Of a stretch of DNA of 64,000 bases, positions 27,063 to 35,899 are shown piece by piece. Positions within the stretch are counted from its first letter, which is position 1; the number at the start of each line of letters is the position of its first letter. The translations under genes and the position numbers were made by a program. This stretch comes from Fictibacillus fluitans (GTDB lineage: Bacteria; Bacillota; Bacilli; Bacillales; Fictibacillaceae). Under the pieces are notes generated by a model that saw only the letters and a list, made by a program, of their open reading frames with translations, was not told the DNA's origin and ran no database searches. The stretch spans positions 62,001 through 126,000 of the forward strand of contig NZ_JAUHTR010000006.1 of assembly GCF_030418125.1 (NCBI RefSeq), read 5' to 3'.

Positions 27063-30000
27063 TTAAAAGTATTTTTTGACCGTTGCTGTCAAAGCGTTTG
27101 AACCGTTCACGTAATCAGCCAGTTGATCACCGTTAACATAAAGATTGCTGTCCTTTTTCAAAAGTTGCATCAAGATTTGATTCTGCTGCAAAGTGGCTGA
27201 TAATAATTGCTGTAAAACGGAATCATCTTGACCGCCAGGATTAGGCAGCTGTTGAGGCCGTTTATTCCCTTGAATGTCTCTGCCAGCCAAAGCCAGCAGC
27301 TTCATGGCATCTGTGCGCCTTTTCGGATCAGTCGGGATGATATATTCAGGGAACCCACCTTCAGCAAGGTTGTACAGGCCGTTTTTCCTGATGAGTCCTC
27401 CTGTTTCGTACTTGCGGCCACCGCGCGGACCCCAACCGCGTCTTCCATACGGCAAGTCTCTTCTCCAGGTTGTATTGTTGAAAAACGCAAGAAGCTGGTC
27501 ATATCCGGAATAAATATTTTTGTGGCCCTTAACGGAATAGGCGCTGAATGTTTGCGGGATGTACTGGAGCAATCCGCGGGCTGGGTTTCCATTTAATGTG
27601 TTGATGTCACGTACTGCAGAGCTTTGAATGATTCTTTGATTCCCGCCTGACTCCCTTTGAATCTGAGCAATAATCCCCTGTACTTGTGCTGGAGTGATTG
27701 CTTCACCCATAGCAGCAGCCGCTTTAAGGATCATACCGCGCCAAGCAGATGCCCCGCCTTTGATGTTAGGAGCAGCACCGCCACCAAACCCGAAAAACCC
27801 GCCCATGTTGTCCATTTTCTGCTTCAGCCATTTTAGGGCCAAGTCTTTCACGATGGACAAAGGACTTTTAATCTTTGTGATCCATTTAGGAAGGACGGAA
27901 TCAGAGACATTAAACATGCTCATCCCTTTATCTAATAGGGTTTTTGGCCCTTTCATTGCCCAGTCAAAGAATTTACCAATGCCGCTTTCATAGCCTGGTA
28001 AACCATAACTTTTCAGGAGTTTTTCAGTCTGTCGGTTTGGAAGGACACTGGAACCTTTTTTCAGCCATCTGACTTCCGGACCGCTGTTGCCTGATAGATA
28101 AGTTCCGATTCCCGGCTCATGAATAAGCTCTCTGCCTTTTTCGGAAGTGATGGCTGGTCCGTTTATAGGATGCCCGCCAGCAGGAGTACCTTTGGCATAG
28201 CCAGCAATCTGATCTCCACCCTGCCGCACATGCACACTGGATGTTTTTTTCTTGGCTGGCTTCTTCACTTTCATCCCCAACTTGTCATAGACCCAGTTGA
28301 AGAACTTATTAATGCTGTCCCACATCTTATCAAAACCGTTTTTCACTTTGCCGGTTTCCCAGTTGATTTGATCAGCATGACCTTTGGCTTGAGCTTTGGC
28401 CTCAGACACTACTTTTTTATGCATGTCTTTGGCTTTTGAAACTGCTGAATCGCGTTGGCGCTTGGCCTCTTTGATCAACTTATCTGCTTGAGCTGCAGAA
28501 ATAGTTCCGGTGACATCTCTCTCCCGCTCAATTTCGCGCTTTACTTTTTCATACTTATCATTTGCTTCTCTTACTGCGCCCTTCTTAGCTTTCAAACTGT
28601 TTTCAACAGTTTTCGCCGCTTGGAGAGCAGTAATCCTTCCGGAATCATTTTTCAGGCGGCCCATGATGATCTTTTGTTCCTGAGCGCTTTTAGACATAGC
28701 GGAAACGGCATTCCGCTGCATGTTTTCCTGAATCGTATTGATTTGAATGCGTTCCTCATCCGTCAAAGCCCGCTTTTCATTCTTTGCACGATTCATGATC
28801 TTTTTGATTTCTGCTTCCTGAAGTTGAACAGTCTTTTTCTGGTTTTCATAACGTTTAGTGGTATTGTCTAAAATCTGCTGCTCTTCAGTTTTTGAAAGTG
28901 CCTTACTGTTCGCAAAATAATCACTCAAAAATCCATAACTCTTATCATAGTTTGTTTTAAGAGTGCCGGTGATCTTGCCGCCCATTTTCGAGAAGATAGC
29001 AGTCATGTCATCCGCATTCTTCTGGGAGATGGTTGTCCCGGACCAGTAAAGTTCATTCAGTTCTGTAGTAGCATCATCATTAAGCTTTTTATAGCTCAAT
29101 ACCGCTTTATCAGTGGACTTGGACACCTTGCTTCCGAACGTATCGATAGAAGGGATCAACTTTTCACTCATATGTTTATGGAGCTTGATACCACCTTCAA
29201 CCAGTAAAGGTATACCTACAGAAGCAAGTAGACCAATCGGGCCGCCTAAAGCTCCCACCCCTATCCGGGCTATGCTTAGAACCCTGCCAAATTTACCGAA
29301 CGTGCCAACCGCTCCAAGCACTTTCCCACCTAAACCAGCCAACTTCCCGCCTGTACTTCCGACAGCTCCACCTAAACCGCCAGCAACCTTACCAGCTGCC
29401 TGCGCACTTCCTGAGAAACGTCCTAAACCGCCTACGATGAATTTCAAGCCGCCTGCCAGCCCCGACACGACACGAAACAAGCTCCCGACACCAAACACAA
29501 GGGGACCGATGGCCGCCGCTGCTGCACCTAAACCAATGACCCATTCCCTTTGTTTCGGATTCAAGTTATCCAGAAAGTTGTTAAACTTCCCGACTGCATC
29601 AGAAATCATAGGAAGGAAATCAGAACCGATCTTCAGCAATTCAGATCCAATCGGGACCAGAGCTTTTTGGAACTTTCTCCAATCCTGCTCAAGCCTTGCA
29701 GCATCATTGTTTTTCAGGGATTTATTCAGTTTTTCAGTGGCTCCATTCACTTCGCCAATGGCATCTTTGGAAGTGTCCATTGAAAGAATAACTTTACTCT
29801 TCACATCTTCCCATTGAGTACCAAACAAAGCCACACCAGCCTGGTTCTGCTTGTATGGATCTTTCATCGATGCTAGACCGGCGATAGTGGCAGCAAAGGC
29901 TTTCTTGGCATAGTCACCTCCCTGAGCGAATTGTTCACCCATTTTGTCAGCATCTAAACCAATAGCCTTAAAACCATCTTTTGTTGTTTTGGAACCATCA

Positions 30001-31055
30001 ATTACCCGGATGCTCAGTTCCTTGACAGCATCCCCGACTTTATCCAGGTTGAAAGCACCGTTTTGCGCTCCCTGGATAAGAAGGTTGAGCATATCATCAG
30101 CAGACATCCCCAAAGAAGCGAATTGTGGAGCGTACTCATTGAGGGTGTCTAATAATTCCCCGGAATAGTCCCCACCTTTTTGAAATCCTACCGTCATGAT
30201 GTCAAAGGCTTTGGTACTGCTGATTTGAAAGTTATCCATCAGGGTTTTGGCTGTTCGGGTGGACTCATTCACATCCACCTGAAAGGCTTCATTCAGGCCC
30301 AAAGCATCCTTTGTGATCTTCTTCAGATCAGTGTCATTGATCCCTTTGATGTTCCGTTTGATGGTGGTCAGTGTATCTCGGACTTCTTCAGTACTTTGAC
30401 CAAAGCCCTCTTGCCAAACCTTTTTAACGATGTCATTCAGGCCCTTTGCTTCCTTACCCGTAACCCCTAGTTGTGCCTGAATGGTCCCCTGTGATTTTTG
30501 GAAATCACTTGCAGACCTGAGCGCCCCTACTCCAAATCCGACAATAGGCAAGGTGATGGATTGAGTCATATTCCTTCCAAGGTCTTTGAAATGATTCCCG
30601 GTATCACCCATCTTTTGCTGGAAATCTCCGATGCTGCGGCTTGCGATTTTCCATTTATTATTGGAATCTTGCTGCTGTTTCTTGAACTTCTGCAGCTGGT
30701 CTTCTGTACGGCCCACACTCCGTTTGAGATCATTCAAAGCAGAAACTTCATGGTTGTAGCTTTTGGCAGCCTTCTCCGCTTCTTTGGAGCCAGCACCATG
30801 TTCCTTTACCATTTTTTCATAGGCAGCGCGGGATTCCTGTGTAATGCGTTTCTGTACTTCCAACTTTTTGTTCAACCCACTTAATGTGGATTGATATTTC
30901 TCAACGGATTGATCCCCGCGGTCAAAAGCAGAAAGGTTGGCTTTCATTTCACTGTTAACAGTTTTTAGCTTGTCTTTCAGGCCCTTTAATCCGCGGTTGA
31001 GGGCGGTTGAGTCCAGGTCCAGGTCTATGGATAATCCAGGGATTCTATCTTCCAT
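27063..31055 (-). CDS. Tape measure protein with a C-terminal lytic transglycosylase-like domain
   Basis: This protein of about 1330 residues is the length ruler of the phage tail. Long helical coiled-coil stretches lie in the first 160 and the middle 650-900 residues. A Gly/Ala-rich hydrophobic block (about 470-610) fits membrane insertion. Near residue 1130 the sequence IIAQIQRESGGN with ARGLLQYIPQTF matches SLT-type transglycosylases, including the catalytic Glu. The ATG at 31055 follows GGGAGGGAG; an upstream start at 31082 is less likely. This predicts a tail of roughly 200 nm by the usual 0.15 nm per residue rule. Confidence 0.93.
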   Translation of the reverse strand: MEDRIPGLSIDLDLDSTALNRGLKGLKDKLKTVNSEMKANLSAFDRGDQSVEKYQSTLSGLNKKLEVQKRITQESRAAYEKMVKEHGAGSKEAEKAAKSYNHEVSALNDLKRSVGRTEDQLQKFKKQQQDSNNKWKIASRSIGDFQQKMGDTGNHFKDLGRNMTQSITLPIVGFGVGALRSASDFQKSQGTIQAQLGVTGKEAKGLNDIVKKVWQEGFGQSTEEVRDTLTTIKRNIKGINDTDLKKITKDALGLNEAFQVDVNESTRTAKTLMDNFQISSTKAFDIMTVGFQKGGDYSGELLDTLNEYAPQFASLGMSADDMLNLLIQGAQNGAFNLDKVGDAVKELSIRVIDGSKTTKDGFKAIGLDADKMGEQFAQGGDYAKKAFAATIAGLASMKDPYKQNQAGVALFGTQWEDVKSKVILSMDTSKDAIGEVNGATEKLNKSLKNNDAARLEQDWRKFQKALVPIGSELLKIGSDFLPMISDAVGKFNNFLDNLNPKQREWVIGLGAAAAAIGPLVFGVGSLFRVVSGLAGGLKFIVGGLGRFSGSAQAAGKVAGGLGGAVGSTGGKLAGLGGKVLGAVGTFGKFGRVLSIARIGVGALGGPIGLLASVGIPLLVEGGIKLHKHMSEKLIPSIDTFGSKVSKSTDKAVLSYKKLNDDATTELNELYWSGTTISQKNADDMTAIFSKMGGKITGTLKTNYDKSYGFLSDYFANSKALSKTEEQQILDNTTKRYENQKKTVQLQEAEIKKIMNRAKNEKRALTDEERIQINTIQENMQRNAVSAMSKSAQEQKIIMGRLKNDSGRITALQAAKTVENSLKAKKGAVREANDKYEKVKREIERERDVTGTISAAQADKLIKEAKRQRDSAVSKAKDMHKKVVSEAKAQAKGHADQINWETGKVKNGFDKMWDSINKFFNWVYDKLGMKVKKPAKKKTSSVHVRQGGDQIAGYAKGTPAGGHPINGPAITSEKGRELIHEPGIGTYLSGNSGPEVRWLKKGSSVLPNRQTEKLLKSYGLPGYESGIGKFFDWAMKGPKTLLDKGMSMFNVSDSVLPKWITKIKSPLSIVKDLALKWLKQKMDNMGGFFGFGGGAAPNIKGGASAWRGMILKAAAAMGEAITPAQVQGIIAQIQRESGGNQRIIQSSAVRDINTLNGNPARGLLQYIPQTFSAYSVKGHKNIYSGYDQLLAFFNNTTWRRDLPYGRRGWGPRGGRKYETGGLIRKNGLYNLAEGGFPEYIIPTDPKRRTDAMKLLALAGRDIQGNKRPQQLPNPGGQDDSVLQQLLSATLQQNQILMQLLKKDSNLYVNGDQLADYVNGSNALTATVKKYF

Positions 31056-31091
31056 GTTCTCCCTCCCTTCTTCTCCAAACACGAAAAATCC

Positions 31092-31621
31092 TTAACCACC
31101 GAATGCAGCGATTAAGGAGTCAGTTTCTTTTGGTTGGTTTTTTTCACGTAAAATTTCAATTAAGAAGTGGTAAGGCATACTTAAAATTTCATTGATGTCC
31201 TTGCCTTCGTTCATCATGCTGAGGATGAGTTTGTCCATATACTCTTTTTGTTTCTGAGGAGAAAAATCCTCATCCGTTAATTCTTCTTCTCCAAAAACTT
31301 TTTTGTTTCTTCGGTTTGATACCCCTGAGAAACAAAAAGAATCTGATCTTGAAGGACCTGGTAAGCGCTTGGAGCATGAAGTCCGCTGTATAGCTGCTCT
31401 TTAGTGAACTGACCCTTATAAATTTTGTTGGCCACAAAATACATGTACTTCTCAAGCAATTCTTTCTCATTAGCGTTTTCGGACAATTCTTGCTCCAGGT
31501 CCAGCGCCTCATAGACAACAGAAAAAGGAATGAAAACAGGAGTTAAAAACTTTTCTGTAATGACTTCGCCCTCTTTAACGTCTGTTACAAGTTCAATCAT
31601 GTTTCTCTTCAAGTTTGCCAT
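31092..31621 (-). CDS. Tail assembly chaperone gpGT, made by programmed -1 frameshift
   Basis: At 31298-31304 the minus strand reads A AAA AAG, a canonical slippery heptamer in the frame of the shorter chaperone. After a -1 slip the frame continues GEEELTDEDFSPQKQKEYMD through PYHFLIEIL and stops at 31092-31094 after SLIAAFGG. Such G/GT pairs lie just before the tape measure gene in nearly all siphoviruses. The extension has no start of its own, which supports frameshifting. Confidence 0.9.
31277..31621 (-). CDS. Tail assembly chaperone gpG (unshifted product)
   Basis: This 114-residue protein starts MANLKRNMIELVTDVKEGE and stops at TAA soon after the slippery site. The ATG at 31621 follows AAAAGGAGA. 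It binds the tape measure protein during tail assembly together with the longer gpGT product. Confidence 0.9.
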   Translation of the reverse strand: MANLKRNMIELVTDVKEGEVITEKFLTPVFIPFSVVYEALDLEQELSENANEKELLEKYMYFVANKIYKGQFTKEQLYSGLHAPSAYQVLQDQILFVSQGYQTEETKKFLEKKN

Positions 31622-31668
31622 TTTCCACATTCTCCTTTTCATAAAAAAAGAGCAGACGCTTTTTGCGC

Positions 31669-31869
31669 CTACTCTTCCACAATTTTAATAACTGGTATAC
31701 CACGTTTGTTTTCTGAGGACAGAAGCTCATCAATCCGCTTTTGAGGGATCTTTTTGTTGGCCGGGATCGGATAAGTGTCACCTTTGTGATATATCTTGTC
31801 CTGGTCCTTCAGATCCTTAAAGTCTTCAATGACTTCATACTTTGGTTTCTGTTTTTCAGAAGCAGCCAT
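31669..31869 (-). CDS. Small phage tail-region protein
   Basis: This 66-residue, lysine-rich protein has the pattern YEVIEDFKDLKDQDKIYHKG. Small proteins of this kind are common between the major tail protein and the chaperone in Firmicute siphoviruses. No function can be given. Confidence 0.65.
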   Translation of the reverse strand: MAASEKQKPKYEVIEDFKDLKDQDKIYHKGDTYPIPANKKIPQKRIDELLSSENKRGIPVIKIVEE

Positions 31870-31872
31870 CAG

Positions 31873-32478
31873 TTATACCCCCTCTGGAGCGCCCGGGTAA
31901 GGCTTGCCAAAGATCGCCTGAAATAAAGCATCACGCTTGACGGTTTCACCTTTATTATCTGAACCTGTAACAACAGATTTCGGATTGGCAAAGCCGGTCA
32001 CTTCCCTATCCATAAATTCAGCTGAGATTTCATCATTTTGGAACTCAAGGCCGTCCTCTTTTGTCTGACCGGCGATATTGGACCGCATGAACTTCCCTTT
32101 AGGCAGCCCAACCCATTCTTTTGAGCCATCGTTTCGGGTTTTGGCAAATACACAAGCCACATATGGGGGATCATCCTCCCCGCCGTATGCATCTAAACCG
32201 TCTGCAGTGGATTCCAGCCCAAAAAGGACCCTTTTATCCTCACTAGGCAACTTGTGAAAGGCTCCAGATACATTCGTGTTACCACTGGATACTCCCATTT
32301 CAGCAGTCACATTGTCACCGTATGCCCTAACAATTTCTTGAGGCATTTCAACAGTGATGTTCTGAAGAAATTTTACACGCTCAATTTCACTGTCTGCATT
32401 AACTTCAGTTTCGTCCAAAGTGGCATAATAAAATTCACTTACACCCACCGTTGCTCTATAATTCTTGTTTTCTGCCAT
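31873..32478 (-). CDS. Major tail protein (tube subunit)
   Basis: This 201-residue protein resembles the phi13-type major tail protein family: MAENKNYRATVGVSEFYYATL at the N-terminus and a beta-rich core with YVACVFAKTRNDGSKEW. It lies between tail completion genes and the chaperone, the standard position. The start at 32478 is preferred to the ATG at 32487. Confidence 0.87.
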   Translation of the reverse strand: MAENKNYRATVGVSEFYYATLDETEVNADSEIERVKFLQNITVEMPQEIVRAYGDNVTAEMGVSSGNTNVSGAFHKLPSEDKRVLFGLESTADGLDAYGGEDDPPYVACVFAKTRNDGSKEWVGLPKGKFMRSNIAGQTKEDGLEFQNDEISAEFMDREVTGFANPKSVVTGSDNKGETVKRDALFQAIFGKPYPGAPEGV

Positions 32479-32491
32479 TTCCGTCACTCCT

Positions 32492-32875
32492 TCAAATGGT
32501 TACATCTTCCCTGTATACTTTACCCCTGTATTGGCGGGCATCCCGATATATTCCGGTTTCGCGGTCATATTCGTTCATGCCGCTTCCTTGAGAAAAACCG
32601 ATCTTCCACATAGCTTGTTGAACTTTAGAAGAAAGCTCTGCTGTAGCCAACCGGTTTTTTGTCCAAACTTCTATTTGCACTAAATAATCTTCCGTTAACC
32701 AGGTTTCATCAGCAAAGTCTTTCGGAATCGGGACATCTAATGGATCAATAACAATATGAGCATCTTCCACATCATCAGTGGCCGGGAATTGATAGTACTT
32801 AATTCGGCCAGCAACTTTTTCCTTGATGTGGTCATCTGCTATCAGTGCATTGTAAATAATAGTTAAAATGTCCAT
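32492..32875 (-). CDS. Tail completion / tail terminator protein
   Basis: This 127-residue protein contains IYNALIADDHIKEKVAGRIKY and VQIEVWTKNRLATAELSSKV, a pattern seen in siphovirus tail terminator proteins that cap the tail tube (gp17-like). Its position right before the major tail protein supports this. The exact family is uncertain. Confidence 0.75.
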   Translation of the reverse strand: MDILTIIYNALIADDHIKEKVAGRIKYYQFPATDDVEDAHIVIDPLDVPIPKDFADETWLTEDYLVQIEVWTKNRLATAELSSKVQQAMWKIGFSQGSGMNEYDRETGIYRDARQYRGKVYREDVTI

Positions 32876-33267
32876 TAGATCCCCGCCTTTAGCTTTTTCT
32901 TGATGGCTTCGCGATAAGCAGCCTCGGCATTTCTCATCGCCCTGGCAATGGCTCCTTTACCTTTTGGGTTTGGATTCTTCACTGTGCCAAACTCATTCAA
33001 ATGGATGATCCTATACCGATCCTTTGGCCCTTTCCAATGGACTGAGATGGCCCGGACATTGCCGACCCATACCGGTTTTGAAATAGTGATTTCCCTTATA
33101 GATTCACCGGTATCTTTAAACTTTTCAAACTCCCTTTTCAGCTCCTTGACAAAAACCTCTGCGCCACTGTGAAGGGCTTGATCAGTAAGCAAAGTCATCT
33201 TTGCTTTACCAAACTTCTTGTCCAGCGCTGCCATCAGTTCCTTTTCCCCTTTTACTGTTACGCTCAT
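32875..33267 (-). CDS. HK97 gp10-like tail-head joining protein
   Basis: This 130-residue protein starts MSVTVKGEKELMAALDKKFG and has the basic C-terminal MRNAEAAYREAIKKKLK. This matches the HK97 gp10 family of neck or tail completion proteins. Starts and stops overlap both neighbours (ATG/stop contacts), which suggests a tightly coupled neck operon. Confidence 0.85.
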   Translation of the reverse strand: MSVTVKGEKELMAALDKKFGKAKMTLLTDQALHSGAEVFVKELKREFEKFKDTGESIREITISKPVWVGNVRAISVHWKGPKDRYRIIHLNEFGTVKNPNPKGKGAIARAMRNAEAAYREAIKKKLKAGI

Positions 33268-33632
33268 TCTGTCAACCCCGCGATAATGTTAATATATCCC
33301 CGGCTTTGTAAGTCTGGTTGAACAGCTTTAATGTTATAGCGCTTATCTTTGTAAAAGGCATCATCAATAGATAGATAGTGCTTGTTTGAAGGTTTAAAAT
33401 CTCCCATTGGATCTCGGATGGTCAACGTCACATCCGACAAAGTACCATTTGACTTAGCAAGTTCTAAATCCCTGAGCCATACTTGATCAACCTTGGCCCA
33501 GCAGCGGTAAAGCTCTTCCTTCTCGGCTTCCCCCGGTTCCGGACCATCGTTAGGCTGATATTTATAAAAAATTATCGGCGTTCTCAGTTCCCCGGTACTC
33601 ACTCTGGGCGGCTTGTATTTAAACGGCTGCAT
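33264..33632 (-). CDS. Head closure / head-tail adaptor protein
   Basis: This protein of about 122 residues starts MQPFKYKPPRVSTGELRTPI. The stopper-type pattern GELRTPIIFYKY...CWAKVDQVW...TLTIRDPM fits SPP1 gp16-like head closure proteins. The start at 33632 overlaps the end of the connector gene; longer frames exist but lie inside that gene. Confidence 0.83.
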   Translation of the reverse strand: MQPFKYKPPRVSTGELRTPIIFYKYQPNDGPEPGEAEKEELYRCWAKVDQVWLRDLELAKSNGTLSDVTLTIRDPMGDFKPSNKHYLSIDDAFYKDKRYNIKAVQPDLQSRGYINIIAGLTE

Positions 33633-33906
33633 CCGGATCATCCTCCTGGGTTGCAATCGACAAAGCCAAACTGTTTATATCAGATAAAAAGTTTTCGTTG
33701 AAATACTCCAGGGCATCTCCATAAAGATACCGCGTCCGCTCAAAAACAAGTTCTTTAGCCGATTCATTTTTTTCAATGTCAAACGGACCGCACATCCTGC
33801 GAATGGCAGCAATAGAAAAGGATAACAACCTTTTTAAGTTGTCATCCTCATCATGGGTAATATGCATCCGCTCTTTGAACTCCTCCAGTAGATTGTTGCT
33901 TATCAA
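33619..33906 (-). CDS. Head-tail connector (gp6/gp15-like adaptor)
   Basis: This 95-residue helical protein has MHITHDEDDNLKRLLSFSIA and ERTRYLYGDALEYFNENFL, the signature of the HK97 gp6 / SPP1 gp15 adaptor family that docks below the portal. It lies directly after the capsid gene. Confidence 0.85.
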   Translation of the reverse strand: MISNNLLEEFKERMHITHDEDDNLKRLLSFSIAAIRRMCGPFDIEKNESAKELVFERTRYLYGDALEYFNENFLSDINSLALSIATQEDDPDAAV

Positions 33907-33925
33907 TCTACATCACCGCCTAACT

Positions 33926-35068
33926 TTATGCCCCGGCTGGCTCAAGATCAGCAATATTGAGATTATAAACCGCTGTGGCATTGTTATCCCGCGCCTTACC
34001 GTTTGCAAACTGCTTGATAGTGTAAAGCGTTGCATCTTCCATCGCTAAAGTCTGATCAAATTTCTTGAGCTTGTAACCGCCTGCGATAACAGCAAGGTAT
34101 TGCCCTTGAATAAAGAAAATGATTTTTCCTTCAGGAACAAACTCACTTTCAACAATCTGCGGATTGAATGGAAGGTTGGTCACATAAACCCCATTGGAAT
34201 TTTGCACTGTGGCAGATGCCTGGATGTCAAAGCTGTCAAACGGATTCACAACCATGACAATCTTACCCGCTACTTTTCGGGCTTTGCCTTTTGCATCAGT
34301 TGAAAGTTTCTTGACAACGTTCTTCAATTCCAAAATGGTTTTGCGTCCTGGCTCAAAAGTAAGAGTCCCAGCAGATGCCTTGTCCTGATAAACTCCACCT
34401 GTAACAGCTGCATCCAGGTCCTTGATCAAGCCGATAGGCTCGTCCTTACCAGTACCGATCACAAAGGCTTTTTCCAGACCAACAGAGATGACTTCCACAA
34501 TGATTGTGCGGACATAGCGCTCAATCCATTCTGGTCCAAGGTCAAACATGTCATTAGGCACAACAGCAAAAGCAGTGAGCTTCAATTGAGTGATGGTTTC
34601 TTCACTGAAAGAAGCGCCAACTTGCCCTTTGATGTCACCAAACAATTTCCCCCATACTGCCGCACCTTCCGGATCAGAAGTAATAATCCTGGTCAGTGGT
34701 CCAAGATCCTGCAAGCCGATGGCAGTAAGAAGAGGATGCTCAGAAGTAAGGTCTTCAAATACCCTCACTTGAGTAGTTTCCGGAAGGATGGACTCTTCAT
34801 CAAAGCCTTTCTTGTCAATGGCATTCTGGAAAAATGCGGTTTCCTCAGAAGTCAGGACGTTTTGTCCGCGATTCTGAAGGATTGAGCGGTCCATCATATC
34901 CGCTTGTGCTTTTACAACAGCCGCACTGACCACTTCATCTTTTAAAACGTTGAGATAGTTGTCAAACGCTTTTTCCTGCTCCTCCGCGCTTGCTCCTTCA
35001 ACCATCGTTTTCGCAAGAACTGATTTAGCCTCCTTAAAAGCCTCAGTTCTGTTAAATTTGATTGTCAT
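33926..35068 (-). CDS. HK97-fold major capsid protein
   Basis: In this 380-residue protein the first 100 residues are helical and act as a delta scaffold domain to be cut off. The HK97 core follows from about residue 95 (LPETTQVRVFEDLTSEHPLL) with the P-domain and A-domain motifs FVPEGKIIFFIQGQYL and AVIAGGYKLKKFDQTLAMED. It lies after the ClpP-like protease, as usual when no separate scaffold gene exists. Confidence 0.94.
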   Translation of the reverse strand: MTIKFNRTEAFKEAKSVLAKTMVEGASAEEQEKAFDNYLNVLKDEVVSAAVVKAQADMMDRSILQNRGQNVLTSEETAFFQNAIDKKGFDEESILPETTQVRVFEDLTSEHPLLTAIGLQDLGPLTRIITSDPEGAAVWGKLFGDIKGQVGASFSEETITQLKLTAFAVVPNDMFDLGPEWIERYVRTIIVEVISVGLEKAFVIGTGKDEPIGLIKDLDAAVTGGVYQDKASAGTLTFEPGRKTILELKNVVKKLSTDAKGKARKVAGKIVMVVNPFDSFDIQASATVQNSNGVYVTNLPFNPQIVESEFVPEGKIIFFIQGQYLAVIAGGYKLKKFDQTLAMEDATLYTIKQFANGKARDNNATAVYNLNIADLEPAGA

Positions 35069-35080
35069 ATAAATAACCCC

Positions 35081-35899
35081 CTATAAATTTAAAAAGAACC
35101 CTCTCAGGTGATTCTTTGCCGCCTGAGCAGCATTGGAATCATTTTGAGTAGGTTCTTCATCTTCTGGTTTTGGTTGTTCTTCAGGTTTGATACTGTTTAG
35201 CATCTCTTCTTTAAATTCGGCAAACATCTTTTTGACTGTTTCTTCAGTCAGAGCGTTTGCCTGTGGAATGGCTGCAGCTGGATCTTGCTGCTTGAGCATC
35301 CCATTCCGGATCCCATTAATGACTTCTTCAGGGATTAGATTGGTTGGACCGCTGCTGGCAGCAAATTTGACCTGATCTTCAAACATAATTTCATCAATCA
35401 AGCCTTTCTCAAGTGCATCCTGTGGAGTCAGCCAGGTTTCCTCATCCATCATGGACTTAATGTCCTCATCAGACATCCCGCTTTTTATGCGGTAAGCATT
35501 GGCAATCGTTTTATTGACCACCTGGAGCATTTGAGAAGCTTTGTCCATGCTGCGATAATCACCCTGGTTGATGGTGCTGGAATTGTGAACCATCATTTGA
35601 GCGGTTGGGGACATCTTCACGCGGCCGGCCATCGCGATGACGGAAGCTGCTGAAGCGGCCATTCCCACAATTTTGGATTCCACATCTCCCGCGTAATCCA
35701 TAAGCATGGTATAAATCTCAGAGCCAGCATGTACCGACCCGCCGCCACTGTTGATGATCACTTCAAGATCAGAACCGTCAGCAGTTTCAATTTCCTTTGA
35801 TACACTCAAAGGGCTGGTTGCTTCCATGCCAAACAGATCATATATCCATTGGACATCACTTGGAATAATGGCTCCTTTTATGTTCACCTTATGCCTCAT
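35081..35899 (-). CDS. ClpP-like head maturation protease
   Basis: This 272-residue prohead protease has a serine peptidase ClpP fold. INSGGGSVHAGSEIY (about residues 49-63), the catalytic Ser in GMAASAASVIAMAG (about 77-90) and His in MMVHNSST (about 101-108) are visible. The acidic, Gln-rich C-terminus may act as scaffold. It overlaps the portal stop by four bases. Confidence 0.93.
   Translation of the reverse strand: MRHKVNIKGAIIPSDVQWIYDLFGMEATSPLSVSKEIETADGSDLEVIINSGGGSVHAGSEIYTMLMDYAGDVESKIVGMAASAASVIAMAGRVKMSPTAQMMVHNSSTINQGDYRSMDKASQMLQVVNKTIANAYRIKSGMSDEDIKSMMDEETWLTPQDALEKGLIDEIMFEDQVKFAASSGPTNLIPEEVINGIRNGMLKQQDPAAAIPQANALTEETVKKMFAEFKEEMLNSIKPEEQPKPEDEEPTQNDSNAAQAAKNHLRGFFLNL

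Noticed and set aside
29113-29817. Long Pro/Ala-rich plus-strand frame inside the tape measure gene
   Set aside because: It is the antisense of the Gly/Ala-rich tape measure region; codon bias creates such shadows.
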